64,000 nucleotides of DNA from Planctomycetota bacterium (GCA_019456255.1 VRUG01000014.1:33594-97593); one strand, 5' to 3'; shown: positions 17,843-27,209, counted from the first letter of the stretch. Notes: a model not told the origin generated them from the sequence alone. Numbers and translations: made by a program.

Positions 17843-19482
17843 TTCTTCGCTCCGGATGGGCCTTCCTGAATCACTGTTAGAAACTGGTTTGCCTTTACGT
17901 CTTTCTTTGTTGTTATCTGGCCATTGGGCCAGCGAATTTCAACTATATCCGCTTTTTTGGCACTGCCCAGACCGAAACTGCGCCTTGGGTCGGCCTGAGA
18001 TAAATATCCTGTTACTGGAATTAAATCCTGTATCTGTTTTAAGGAACCGGTTGTAACAGTAATTCTGGCACCGACTGCGTCTGTTTTTCCGCCGGCTAAT
18101 TTGGCATCAACAGTAAGCCAGTTATTTTTATTGCCGCCATCATTTCGTAAAAGTTTTGGGGCGACATTGAGGTTAATTATGAGTAGGTCAAGGTCGCCGT
18201 CGTTATCATAATCTCCGTAGGTAGCGCCTCGTCCTACATATTTCTCTTTGAAATAATCCCCTGACTGGCTGGCAACATCAATAAAATTACCCTTTCCATC
18301 GTTACGCATAAGAACATCTTCTTCTGTATATTCGTGATGTGCATTTCCGTTTGCTACAAAGATATCGAGGTATCCGTCATTGTCATAATCAAAGAGCAGG
18401 CCTCCCCATCCTGTATACTGTCCGCAAACCACTGCCAGATTTGATGGCGCGGTGCGGTCCTCGAAATAATCGGTTCGATTTATGAGCAGACATCCGTACC
18501 CCATATCTGGTATATACAAATCCATCAGCCCATCACGGTCAACATCGCCGACCGCAGGTCCCATGGAAGAGACGCCCTGGCCGCCCTCTCCAAATGCAAG
18601 ACCAAGAATAAGCCCTTCGCTGGTGAAAGTGCCCTTGCCAGTGTTTTTGTAGTAATAATTTTCCATGCCGTCATTGGCAACATAAATGTCCAGCAGCCCA
18701 TCGTTGTCCATGTCCGCAATGGCGGCGCTCATGCCCCTGCCGTTTGGATTAAAGACGCCTGCCTTTTTAGCAACATTAGTGAAAGTCCCGTCGCCATTGT
18801 TGCGGTACAAAGCGTCGGACTGTCCGCTATAACTTAGAGGGCCCGGATAACCTGCGGCTGCATAGAAAGAACGGAATTTTCCGCTGTCATATTGGAGATA
18901 GTTCGTGACATAGACATCGAGGTCGCCGTCATTATCATAATCAAACCATGGCGCCGAAAGTGACCAGTTATTATCATCCAGTCCGCTCGCCTTGGATATA
19001 TCTGTAAAAGTCCCGTCACCATTATTCTTATAAAACACATTAGGCCCATAGTTCATTACATAAAGGTCAAGGTCACCATCTCTATCAAAGTCAGCCGCCG
19101 AACAACCAAAACCAAAACTCTTGTCACCAACACCCGCCTTTGCAGTGACATCGGTAAATGTGCCGTCACCATTATTGCGATAAAGTGAATTGGCTAATTT
19201 ACCCTTGAGTTTTCGCCCCTGATTGTCACTTACGTCTTTTCGCCAGCTGCCGTTAACAAAATAGATATCGAGCCAGCCGTCACCGTCATAATCAAAAAAC
19301 ATCGCACCTGAGCCGGTTCCTTCAACTATATTGGTAAGGTCGAAATCGCCGAAGCTGTGCTTTACATCCAATTGGGCCTGTTTAGTGACATCGGTAAAGA
19401 CCGGGAGTTTTTGCTCTGTGCCTGCCAGAACCATGCAAGGCAGCATAAGTAAAGGCAGAATAAATCTTAAACTTTTTACCAT
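17839..19482 (-). CDS. Exported FG-GAP/ASPIC protein of the cytochrome operon
   Basis: 547 residues. Signal peptide about residues 1-20 (LPLLMLPCMVLAG), then LPVFTDVTKQAQLDVKH. FG-GAP calcium loops (DYDGDGWLD, DFDRDGDLD, DYDNDGDLD, DMDNDGLLD, DVDRDGLMD) run to about residue 440, followed by an ASPIC/UnbV domain (TDAVGARITV, then KADIVEIRWPNG). It is a distant relative of the four array proteins at 1-10160 but clearly not a recent copy of them. It overlaps the cytochrome gene by 4 bp and lies 20 bp after the HzsA-like gene, so it is a core operon member. Confidence 0.91.
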   Translation of the reverse strand: MVKSLRFILPLLMLPCMVLAGTEQKLPVFTDVTKQAQLDVKHSFGDFDLTNIVEGTGSGAMFFDYDGDGWLDIYFVNGSWRKDVSDNQGRKLKGKLANSLYRNNGDGTFTDVTAKAGVGDKSFGFGCSAADFDRDGDLDLYVMNYGPNVFYKNNGDGTFTDISKASGLDDNNWSLSAPWFDYDNDGDLDVYVTNYLQYDSGKFRSFYAAAGYPGPLSYSGQSDALYRNNGDGTFTNVAKKAGVFNPNGRGMSAAIADMDNDGLLDIYVANDGMENYYYKNTGKGTFTSEGLILGLAFGEGGQGVSSMGPAVGDVDRDGLMDLYIPDMGYGCLLINRTDYFEDRTAPSNLAVVCGQYTGWGGLLFDYDNDGYLDIFVANGNAHHEYTEEDVLMRNDGKGNFIDVASQSGDYFKEKYVGRGATYGDYDNDGDLDLLIINLNVAPKLLRNDGGNKNNWLTVDAKLAGGKTDAVGARITVTTGSLKQIQDLIPVTGYLSQADPRRSFGLGSAKKADIVEIRWPNGQITTKKDVKANQFLTVIQEGPSGAKK

Positions 19483-19502
19483 CTTATCATTCCTCTATAT
19501 TA

Positions 19503-21437
19503 TTACTTTTTGGAAGAGTTGTTCTGTCTGACAATCCCATCGAACAACGCTCCACTATCTATCCACTCTATGAAAACCTTTTTCTCCTGGTCGGTCAACT
19601 GCAGTGACTTATCCTCGGACATCCGGGGCATTTGGTCCTGACCGGCTTTATCATCCCACGGACGGGATGTGTTTTTCCCGAAGATATGCCATATAAGCGG
19701 GCTTGTCCTTGCACGCCCGGGATGAACATATTTCCCTATTGACGATGAGTCATCAGTACCAAGTAGTTTTTTATAAACCTCAAAGGTATAAAGCGGACCA
19801 ATTGATCCACCCATATTATGACAGCTAACACATTTCGCTTTAATAACCGGAATTACATCGCGTCTAAAATCAACCACCCTTCTATCTTTAGGTGGGATAT
19901 CAAGTTCGATAGCGGGCTTCTTTATAGCTTCGACTAAAACATTTTCTGGGGTCAGTTCATTGTCTTCGTGACATCCTATGCAGCCTCTGGATTCATGGTT
20001 CTTGACCCAAATCCAATTACAGGTTTTAAGTGCCATGCCGTTTTCATCGAGAGTCTGAATCTGAATGGGTATGCTGGCAGGGACAACAAGATTAAAGGAA
20101 CCGTCACTACTGACATCAACTTCACCGAGTATTCGCCTTTGCGCCATTGGCGGAATTCCGTGGAATGGCGGGTTCTGTTCGGCTTGGTCCGCTCTAAGCG
20201 GGAGCCCCTCAAGGATGCGAATCTTCTTTACGCTACCCTTTTCAAGCCACTCGGGATTTTCCAAATCGCTGGTATAAACATTTAAACAGTAAAGTTTTCC
20301 GAGCGGGTCCTTTTCGGTGACGACACTTGACCTGCCGTCGGGTTCAGTGCGAGGCTGCAACGACTTGGCCTGAATATCGTGAAATCCAAGACCGTCGTAG
20401 ATTAATTTGTATTGGCCATTAGCCGGATCGAGCTTATAAATACCATAACTGTCGCTATTGTCCGGCGATCTTCTCGATACGAGAATTCTGCCATCGGGCA
20501 GCGGTGACGGCGTATGAAACAGCCCATCGGTTTTTTTCGTGATCGGCTTATATGAATGCAGAGGCCTGCGTAAACTCACGCTTCCAAGACTGCCTCCGCC
20601 ATCCCACGGGACACTATCGGCCTCGACAAATACCGCCAGGCGATTGGTCGTGGTGCAAGGCATCTGTTTTATCCGTTTCCCCTCATCGGTGCAAAACGGT
20701 GCCAGGTCGGTACCATCGACATTTATTCCCAATAAAACTATTCGCCCTGAAGCTGTCCGGTTCAATTTTGCCCGCTGCCAGCTTGAAAAAATGAGCCTGC
20801 CGTCAGGCATAATGAACGGGTCCTTGTCGCTGGACAAATTATAGGTAAGCTGACGCAAACCCGAACCATCAATTTTGCACGAATACAAATTGCTAACGGC
20901 GCCTTCGCCAAATTCATTGGTATATTCTTTTTTGGAACCTACAAAGTTTAATTGATACCATGGCTCAGAAGATACGATAGTATAAAAGGTCGCCTGATAA
21001 CCCGGACTGCGGCAATCCATGGTCTCGCGAGTAACCTGCCTGATGTTCGAGCCGTCACTCGACATCTCGAAAATGTTCCAGTTGTCAGCAGCATTTCTTT
21101 TTCCCGCGAACAAAATCTTTGAACCATCGAATGATATTTCCGGGTCGGAGGCACTATGGAATCCTTCACTTAGAACCTGAATCGACAAGTCCGGCGAAAG
21201 TTTTACGAGCCTTGCGCCATCGCCATAATCTGCCCGCAGCGTACCATGAGCTAAAGAGCCTTTTTGCTGGGCATCGGTTCCGAGGGGTAATTGCGTGAAG
21301 ATGATTGGATGGTCAAGGGCGATGGCAACTGGCGATTTGGAGTCTCTCGAATTAGCAACCCCGCCTAACAGCCCCAATATCAAAAAGACAACCCAAAACC
21401 CCACAACGAAGTTATTGCTACGCGTGTATTTGCCCAT
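19503..21437 (-). CDS. HzsA-like PD40-propeller diheme cytochrome protein
   Basis: 644 residues from the ATG at 21437. A start 18 bp further upstream has no ribosome-binding site, whereas GGAAAGGTG stands just before 21437. An N-terminal hydrophobic segment (about 8-29) serves as signal or anchor. The body has TolB/PD40-like blades (DPEISFDGSKILFAGKR, DKDPFIMPDGRLIFSSW, TPSPLPDGRILVSRRS). Two CxxCH hemes lie near residues 486 (RGCIGCHED) and 536 (KCVSCHN). The arrangement matches proteins annotated as hydrazine synthase alpha-like, which are widespread in non-anammox planctomycetes; no other hydrazine synthase subunit is present, so hydrazine chemistry is not implied. First gene of the operon. 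Confidence 0.82.
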   Translation of the reverse strand: MGKYTRSNNFVVGFWVVFLILGLLGGVANSRDSKSPVAIALDHPIIFTQLPLGTDAQQKGSLAHGTLRADYGDGARLVKLSPDLSIQVLSEGFHSASDPEISFDGSKILFAGKRNAADNWNIFEMSSDGSNIRQVTRETMDCRSPGYQATFYTIVSSEPWYQLNFVGSKKEYTNEFGEGAVSNLYSCKIDGSGLRQLTYNLSSDKDPFIMPDGRLIFSSWQRAKLNRTASGRIVLLGINVDGTDLAPFCTDEGKRIKQMPCTTTNRLAVFVEADSVPWDGGGSLGSVSLRRPLHSYKPITKKTDGLFHTPSPLPDGRILVSRRSPDNSDSYGIYKLDPANGQYKLIYDGLGFHDIQAKSLQPRTEPDGRSSVVTEKDPLGKLYCLNVYTSDLENPEWLEKGSVKKIRILEGLPLRADQAEQNPPFHGIPPMAQRRILGEVDVSSDGSFNLVVPASIPIQIQTLDENGMALKTCNWIWVKNHESRGCIGCHEDNELTPENVLVEAIKKPAIELDIPPKDRRVVDFRRDVIPVIKAKCVSCHNMGGSIGPLYTFEVYKKLLGTDDSSSIGKYVHPGRARTSPLIWHIFGKNTSRPWDDKAGQDQMPRMSEDKSLQLTDQEKKVFIEWIDSGALFDGIVRQNNSSKK

Positions 21438-21559
21438 TTTCACCTTTCCAGACATTTTGTCGTTAAATGCCCGACGCCGTTTCGGACACCGTGTTTTTCG
21501 GAGCCCGATGTTTTTTCGGAAATATCATGCTGAAACTACATAACTTCTATAGCTGTAAC

Positions 21560-21588
21560 ATTATACGAAAATTCGAAACGAAATGCAA
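21560..21588 (-). promoter_or_regulatory. Sigma70-type promoter of the cytochrome operon
   Basis: On the minus strand TTGCAT and a perfect TATAAT are separated by 17 bp. Transcription would start near 21553, giving a leader of about 115 nt before the HzsA-like gene. The leader holds GC-rich repeated words of the type TCGGGCTCCGAA and GTGTCCGAAACG (about 21470-21530). The -35 box is weak. Confidence 0.5.
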
Positions 21589-21650
21589 ACCCCCAATTAT
21601 TGGAAATCATAATAGTTTTCAGGTTGGCACTTTTGCGATGATATCGCGAG

Positions 21651-22577
21651 CTACTGCCAAAGTTTGGCGGGATAAACACCTTCTTCAATGAGGTGATTAA
21701 TCTTATTAATTACTATTTCTTTGTCCGGTTGATATGTTATGCCGAACCAGTTGTCATTTGTTTTTAAAACTTTTACTGAGGCTTTTTGATTTTCAATAAG
21801 ATTGTTTATAACGGTTGGAATAAAAAACTCACTATCGAGGTCATTTCCGAAATTGTTTAAAAACTCTTTAAACTGTGATTGCAGATGGCTGAAAATAGAA
21901 GGTTTAAAACCCCAGAAATTCATTGAGACGATTTCATTTCCTGTCAATTCATGTTCATTCGAATCATCATCTAAATATTTTATCTGGCCCTGGAGTTTTT
22001 GTATGTTGGTTCGCTCGACGACTTTTGCCAATAACATCTGGTCATCACATTGGCAAACACCGCGTGAGACGGTTCCAAAATCTGAGAGAGTATTTTGCAG
22101 AACATATCCCACCATTGAATAATCATTTTTTTCTGATGTGCTGGTATCGAAATAGTTTTTTAGCGTCTTAAAAGCATTCGGGCCATAATAATCATCGGCA
22201 TTAATGACAGCAAAAGGTTCGTTGACAACATCCTTTGCCACCAATACCGCGTGTGCAGTTCCCCATGGTTTTTTACGTTCTGCCGGCAGTTGAAAATCGC
22301 CGAGAGAATCGCGCAATTGCTGAAAGACATAGATGGTTTCAATGCGTTGGTTAAATTTGCTGGTGATTTTTTCTTCAAAAGCATCTTTAAAGTCTGAGCG
22401 AATAACAAAAACGACCTTTTGAAAACCGGCCTTCATAGCATCATAAATGGAATAATCGATAATGCTTTCTTTGTTAGGGCCAACGGGGTCGATTTGCTTT
22501 AGCCCGCCATATCGGCTTCCCATTCCTGCTGCTAAGACTATCAATGCGGATTTTGCATTGGCGTTTTCTGCTGTCAT
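21651..22577 (-). CDS. Sugar-phosphate-type nucleotidyltransferase A
   Basis: 308 residues from ATG 22577 (a TTG start 15 bp upstream is also possible; neither has a strong ribosome-binding site). The N-terminus ALIVLAAGMGSRYGGLKQ is the NTP-binding signature of the GT-A nucleotidyltransferase fold. Further on are KKPWGTAHAVLVAKD and FAVINADDYYG, the latter the metal-binding acidic motif. It is about the same length as, and collinear with, the divergently transcribed gene at 22820. The product would couple a sugar or small phosphate to a nucleotide; no partner gene indicates the substrate. Confidence 0.85.
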   Translation of the reverse strand: MTAENANAKSALIVLAAGMGSRYGGLKQIDPVGPNKESIIDYSIYDAMKAGFQKVVFVIRSDFKDAFEEKITSKFNQRIETIYVFQQLRDSLGDFQLPAERKKPWGTAHAVLVAKDVVNEPFAVINADDYYGPNAFKTLKNYFDTSTSEKNDYSMVGYVLQNTLSDFGTVSRGVCQCDDQMLLAKVVERTNIQKLQGQIKYLDDDSNEHELTGNEIVSMNFWGFKPSIFSHLQSQFKEFLNNFGNDLDSEFFIPTVINNLIENQKASVKVLKTNDNWFGITYQPDKEIVINKINHLIEEGVYPAKLWQ

Positions 22578-22650
22578 AGTATTTACTTTCAACTGTTTTT
22601 GTTTAAGAGTGTCTTCGGGAAATTATGCACTTTTCCTTTAATTGTAATGG

Positions 22651-22679
22651 GTTATATGAAATCGGTGATTTGTTGTCAA
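22651..22679 (-). promoter_or_regulatory. Sigma70-type promoter for the minus-strand nucleotidyltransferase
   Basis: On the minus strand a consensus TTGACA and TATAAC are separated by exactly 17 bp, placed about 70 bp before the start codon at 22577. It faces a second promoter of the same quality for the divergent paralogue. Confidence 0.65.
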
Positions 22680-22727
22680 GCTGTGATTTTAGTCTACAAT
22701 TTTACAATATCGTCGCAAAATCAATAC

Positions 22728-22756
22728 TTGACACCAAATTGCAAACTCTATATAAA
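22728..22756 (+). promoter_or_regulatory. Sigma70-type promoter for the plus-strand nucleotidyltransferase
   Basis: TTGACA and TATAAA are separated by 17 bp, about 65 bp before the ATG at 22820. The -35 boxes of the two divergent promoters are 48 bp apart, leaving room for a shared operator. Confidence 0.68.
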
Positions 22757-22819
22757 TCGTTACAAATGGTCATGTAATTTTGACAGAAAGATATTTAAAT
22801 TAACAGGTGGTGGTTATTT

Positions 22820-23728
22820 ATGACAAAAACTCTTGCTATTTTGGCCGCAGGTATAGGAAACCGATATGGCGGGCTAAAACAGATGGATCCGTTCGGCCCA
22901 AGTGGTGAATTTATTATTGATTACTCAGTCTATGACGCGATTCGAGCTGGGTTTAGTAAAATTGTATTTATTATCCGCCATGACATTGAGGAAGAGTTTA
23001 AAGCTACGATAGCAAAACGTATCGGTGATAGAATTGAGATATCTTATAGCTACCAGGAAATTGATGATTTACCGGAAGGATTTGAAATCAATCCCAAGCG
23101 CAGCAAACCGTGGGGTACAGTTCAGGCAGTTTTAACATGTAGGAATCTTATAAATGAGCCTTTCGCGGTTATTAATGCCGATGATTTTTATGGCGCCGAG
23201 TCATATTCGGTACTGTCTAAATATTTAGACAGTGTTTCGGTAGAAAACACTAATTATTGCATGGTTGGGTTTAGGTTAAATAAGACTTTGTCGCAGCATG
23301 GCACGGTAACTCGCGGTATATGCAAATCGCAAAGCGATGGTACGCTGGAGGGTCTTGTAGAAACTTCCGGTATCGGGTATGCTGGTGAACAAATATGTTA
23401 TGAGGATTCGGATGGGAACAAGAAAGAGTTAAACGAAGACGATTTGGTGTCAATGAATATGTGGGGATTTGGTCCATCGATATTTGAATTGTTTAAAAAA
23501 GATTTTGCCGGCTTTCTGCAATCCCATTCAAAGGATTTGAAGGAAGAGTTCGTCATACCAACATCAGTAAATAACCTGATTGGGCAAGGTGAGGCATCGA
23601 TTAAAGTGTTAAGTACTTCAAGTGACTGGTTCGGGGTGACATACCCTCAGGACAAGGACAAAGTAACTTCACGGATTAGCCAATTAGTTGAGCTTGGTGA
23701 ATATCCGGACAATCTTTGGAAAAGTTAA
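22820..23728 (+). CDS. Sugar-phosphate-type nucleotidyltransferase B
   Basis: 302 residues. N-terminal signature LAILAAGIGNRYGGLKQMD, then SKPWGTVQAVLTCRN and FAVINADDFYG, matching its divergent paralogue motif by motif; both also end alike (DWFGVTYPQDKDKV, then EYPDNLWK, against DNWFGITYQPDKEIV and VYPAKLWQ). A purine-rich AGGTGG lies 12 bases upstream of the ATG. The pair clearly arose by duplication and inversion. Substrates are unknown; the shared residues after the nucleotide site suggest similar chemistry on related substrates. Confidence 0.87.
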   Translation: MTKTLAILAAGIGNRYGGLKQMDPFGPSGEFIIDYSVYDAIRAGFSKIVFIIRHDIEEEFKATIAKRIGDRIEISYSYQEIDDLPEGFEINPKRSKPWGTVQAVLTCRNLINEPFAVINADDFYGAESYSVLSKYLDSVSVENTNYCMVGFRLNKTLSQHGTVTRGICKSQSDGTLEGLVETSGIGYAGEQICYEDSDGNKKELNEDDLVSMNMWGFGPSIFELFKKDFAGFLQSHSKDLKEEFVIPTSVNNLIGQGEASIKVLSTSSDWFGVTYPQDKDKVTSRISQLVELGEYPDNLWKS

Positions 23729-23779
23729 GGCATAATAGTTTTTTGTGAGCATAGGCAGTGGCAAAAACGGGAAATGGTC

Positions 23780-24028
23780 ATGGGTAAAAAAGTATATGTT
23801 GGAAATATAAGTCATGATGCGGACGAGGCAAATCTGAAAACTTTGTTTTCGATGTTTGGGACGGTTAAGAGAGCTTATATAGTTACTGATAAGCGGACGG
23901 GCGAAAGTAAGGGTTTTGGTTTTGTCGAAATGAGCAGTGAAGAAGATGCCCAGGCGGCGATAAAGGCATTGGATGGTAAAGATTGTGGCGGGTATACGGT
24001 CAAGGTTAGCGAGGCTAAGGGCAAGTAA
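23780..24028 (+). CDS. Single-RRM RNA-binding protein
   Basis: 82 residues from the ATG at 23780; an in-frame ATG 6 bp earlier has its purine box too close, while GGGA is well spaced for 23780. RNP2 is VYVGNI (residues 4-9) and RNP1 is KGFGFVEM. The fold covers the whole protein. Bacterial RRM proteins of this size are typical of cyanobacteria and planctomycetes and bind single-stranded RNA, sometimes in cold response. The gene lies 51 bp after the nucleotidyltransferase; it could be cotranscribed with it. Confidence 0.9.
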   Translation: MGKKVYVGNISHDADEANLKTLFSMFGTVKRAYIVTDKRTGESKGFGFVEMSSEEDAQAAIKALDGKDCGGYTVKVSEAKGK

Positions 24029-24089
24029 AGGTTATCAAGCCAGGCAGACTATCTTTCCTATCAAGGGTGCGCAACGGCACAAATTGTTT

Positions 24090-27000
24090 TTATTTGTAAA
24101 TAAACTCAGCAATCTGTTCGATATCCCGCGATGAGCTTCCAAGAAGTATTTTAAATTTTCCAGGTTCGACTTTCCAATTTCCAGAATCGCTATCCCAGAA
24201 GGAGAGTGCTTTTTTGTCGAGTGTCATAGAGACTGTTTCGGTTTGGCCCGGCTCAAGGAAAACTTTTTTGAATCCTTTAAGTTCCTTGGCGGGACGAATA
24301 ACACTGGATTTCACATCGTTGACGTAAAGCTGAGCAACTTGAGCACCTGCGAGTTTGCCTGTGTTAGTAAGTTTAAATGTCACGGTCAGTTTGTCATCGC
24401 CGCTTAAGGTTTCGCTTGAAAGTTTTATATCGTCGAACTTGAAGGTTGTATATGACAAGCCGAAACCAAATGGAAAGAGCGGCTCGATTTTTTTGGTATC
24501 AAACCATCGGTATCCGACAAGGACGCCCTCTCTGTAATTGACATCGTACTGCGGCATCGAAATGTCCCATCCAAGAAACTTGCGTGATAGTTTCGTACCC
24601 TTGGGCAGGAAATTTCCGTAGTAATGCGTATCTTCGGGTCTTTTTTCCAAAGTAATCGGCAGTTTACCGGATGGGTTAAGGTCACCAAAGAGCATCTCGC
24701 CAAGTGCAACGGCACCGTATGTTCCAGGGTACCATGCGTATATGAGTCCTTTTACATTATCGAGCCATGTCATCATATCCACGGCTCCGCCAAGCGAAAC
24801 TACTACAATTGTATTTGGATTTTCAGCAGCGGTATTGTTGATCATATCAATTGTATCGGCGTCGAAATCAAAAGGTCTATCCATGTTTTCAGTCTCAAGC
24901 ATGACAGCAAAGACAAGAGCAATGTCGGCGTCTTTGGTCTGGTTGGGAGTCGCTGTGTAGACATTTATGTTTTCGCCTGCGCTGTTTTTTATAGCTTGTG
25001 CGTATGTAATGAAATCGGCGCCCGGGTTGAAGCCCGCAGCCCCCCCGCCGGTAGCTTTTGTTTTTTCGGCATTGGTACCGACTAAAGCGATTGACTTTGT
25101 TTTAGCGCGGTCAAGCGGAAGGACATTTTCATTTTTCAAGAGGACGAGTCCTTGCCTTGCGATTTTTTTGGCAACTTCGGCATGTTGAGGCCAGTTGCTT
25201 CGCATGGTGGTGTCCTGGTGCGGGTTGTCAAGCAGGCCCATCTCCATACAAGGTCTTAGAATATTTGATACGCGAGTATCGATATAGTCTTCGGTAACTT
25301 TACCACTTTTTAGAAGCGGCAAGATTCTTGGGGCTGCGAGATAATTAGGGTCAGGCATTTCAATATCGGTTCCCGATGAGATCAAAAGTTCGGTGTTATT
25401 AACGCCCCACCAATCGGACATGACCAAATGATTAAATCCCCATTCGTTTCTAAGCACGTCGGTAATGAGCCATTTGTTTTGCGCTGCCCAGCTTCCGTTA
25501 ATCTGATTGTATGATGTCATGACTGCTTTGACTTTTGCCTCCTTGACGGCGGCCTTAAATGCCGGGAAATATATTTCTCGCAGTGCCCTTTCGCTAACGA
25601 CCGAGTTACTGTTGCGTCGATAGTGGTCTGTATTATTCGCGACGAAGTGCTTTACGGTTGCTATGACGCCGTTATCCTGAACACCTTTTATATATTCGAC
25701 GACAGTTCTCGCGGCCAGATAAGGGTCCTCTCCTGAATACTCAAAGTTTCGTCCGCAATTAGGGACCCTGTATATATTGACGCCGGGGCCTAAGAGGATA
25801 CGGTATCCGTCCGCGACACACTGCTGTGCGACAGCCTTGCCGTACTGATATGCTAATTCTTCGTTAAATGCTGCGGCCTGACAAATATAGGCAGGGAACA
25901 GCGTCGCCCCTTTTGTCATCTTGGAACCGAGGGTGGCATCTGTCATTTTAAATACCGGCAGGCCGAGCCGCTCGATGGGGTAAGTCTCGCCAATTTTTTT
26001 TCCGCTTATAAAACCGGTCCCGCCAAGATAACGTATCTTTTCATCGAGTGTCATCTTGCTGATGATGTCATTAATTTGTTTTTCCGGGTGCAGGTCAGGA
26101 TAGAGGTCGTACATCACGGGCTTTGCTTTTCTATCGACGGTGAATATACCCCAATGTTTTTCTGCGCCGCTCATGTCCTGTTGAAGTTCTTCGTTGTTGC
26201 CTTTCCAGTCCTCATCGAAGGCTTCAAAGAAGAAAGTTGTGATGTTTTTTTCGGCGGCGAATTTTTTGATTTCATGATAAAAGCGTACTTGTTTTTGCTC
26301 ACTGGCCCGGTCACCTAATTCTGTACCCATTGTCGCCCAGCCTATCTCACCAAGAATTATTTGGCCTTTGGGGATTTTTTTTCTAACGTCGGTGAGTGCT
26401 TTTATAGTGAAAGACATGCCCTCATCGATATCCTTGCCACCCCAAAGCGCGTAGGCATGCACCATAAGAAAATCCACTTCGTCAGCAAGTTTTTGTCCAT
26501 GTTCTATCCATGTGGTATATTGGTCCGCAACGGTTACGGGCTGGCTGACGGCTTTTCTGACCTGTCTTAAATAAGCTATCATGTTTTCGATGGGTACCAT
26601 GTGATCGGTCCAACTGACCATAACTTCATTGCCGACATTGACGGCGATGACGATGTCCTTGTATTGGTTTGCCAGTCGAATGGTGTTTAGAATTTCCAGT
26701 TTGTTCCATCCAGTAACCATATCGAGATAGTCCTGCGTGATGGGTTCGCTTAGCCATCCACAGCCTTCGTGGTTACTGAACTCCGCGCCGAGCCATGCGC
26801 CGAGCAGTACCTTAACGTTGATTTTGTTTTCTTTGATTACTTTCAGGACTCGTTCGGAACTTACGCCTGAGTTGTAAATTCTTATCAAGCCGAAATTTGA
26901 ATTGCGTGTTAGTATCTGGAGGTCCTCAAGTATTTCTTCTTCGCTTGGATAGACGGCACCTTTACCGAGGTCAGGATGCTGGCCGGTTCTATATTCCGAA

Positions 27001-27155
27001 TAGCACAAAGCGAATGACATGCCGTTCATTAGAGCGTCGGGGTTTTGCTGAAGAATATCTACGTTTGTCTCTGTTCTGGTAACAGAAGCACAACCGGATA
27101 GCATAAGGGAGGATAAAATAATAATGCAGGCTAAGAGTTTCGATATCTTGTTCAT
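24090..27155 (-). CDS. GH17-GH3 bifunctional beta-glucan hydrolase lipoprotein
   Basis: 1021 residues from ATG 27155, chosen because AGGAG lies 7 bases upstream and a lipoprotein signal follows (SSLMLSGC, lipid Cys22). Residues about 40-355 form a GH17-like domain: VNVGNEVMVSW with acid Glu177, ILGEIGWAT with nucleophile Glu270, and FEAFDEDWK. Residues about 360-900 are GH3: KMTLDEKIRYLGG, KHF at 502-504 and VMSDWWGV with nucleophile Asp581. The end is the fibronectin-III-like domain of GH3 beta-glucosidases. GH17 enzymes cut beta-1,3-glucans and GH3 releases glucose, so laminarin breakdown on the cell surface is the likely job. Confidence 0.9.
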   Translation of the reverse strand: MNKISKLLACIIILSSLMLSGCASVTRTETNVDILQQNPDALMNGMSFALCYSEYRTGQHPDLGKGAVYPSEEEILEDLQILTRNSNFGLIRIYNSGVSSERVLKVIKENKINVKVLLGAWLGAEFSNHEGCGWLSEPITQDYLDMVTGWNKLEILNTIRLANQYKDIVIAVNVGNEVMVSWTDHMVPIENMIAYLRQVRKAVSQPVTVADQYTTWIEHGQKLADEVDFLMVHAYALWGGKDIDEGMSFTIKALTDVRKKIPKGQIILGEIGWATMGTELGDRASEQKQVRFYHEIKKFAAEKNITTFFFEAFDEDWKGNNEELQQDMSGAEKHWGIFTVDRKAKPVMYDLYPDLHPEKQINDIISKMTLDEKIRYLGGTGFISGKKIGETYPIERLGLPVFKMTDATLGSKMTKGATLFPAYICQAAAFNEELAYQYGKAVAQQCVADGYRILLGPGVNIYRVPNCGRNFEYSGEDPYLAARTVVEYIKGVQDNGVIATVKHFVANNTDHYRRNSNSVVSERALREIYFPAFKAAVKEAKVKAVMTSYNQINGSWAAQNKWLITDVLRNEWGFNHLVMSDWWGVNNTELLISSGTDIEMPDPNYLAAPRILPLLKSGKVTEDYIDTRVSNILRPCMEMGLLDNPHQDTTMRSNWPQHAEVAKKIARQGLVLLKNENVLPLDRAKTKSIALVGTNAEKTKATGGGAAGFNPGADFITYAQAIKNSAGENINVYTATPNQTKDADIALVFAVMLETENMDRPFDFDADTIDMINNTAAENPNTIVVVSLGGAVDMMTWLDNVKGLIYAWYPGTYGAVALGEMLFGDLNPSGKLPITLEKRPEDTHYYGNFLPKGTKLSRKFLGWDISMPQYDVNYREGVLVGYRWFDTKKIEPLFPFGFGLSYTTFKFDDIKLSSETLSGDDKLTVTFKLTNTGKLAGAQVAQLYVNDVKSSVIRPAKELKGFKKVFLEPGQTETVSMTLDKKALSFWDSDSGNWKVEPGKFKILLGSSSRDIEQIAEFIYK

Positions 27156-27209
27156 TGACGGGCTCCTTTTTTTAGAAGTTGTGGCAAACTTTTCAATCAC
27201 ATGCCGGTA

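Noticed and set aside
19503..21437. Anammox hydrazine synthase
   Set aside because: Only an alpha-like architecture with two hemes is present; no beta or gamma subunit, hydrazine dehydrogenase or nitrite reductase lies in the window.
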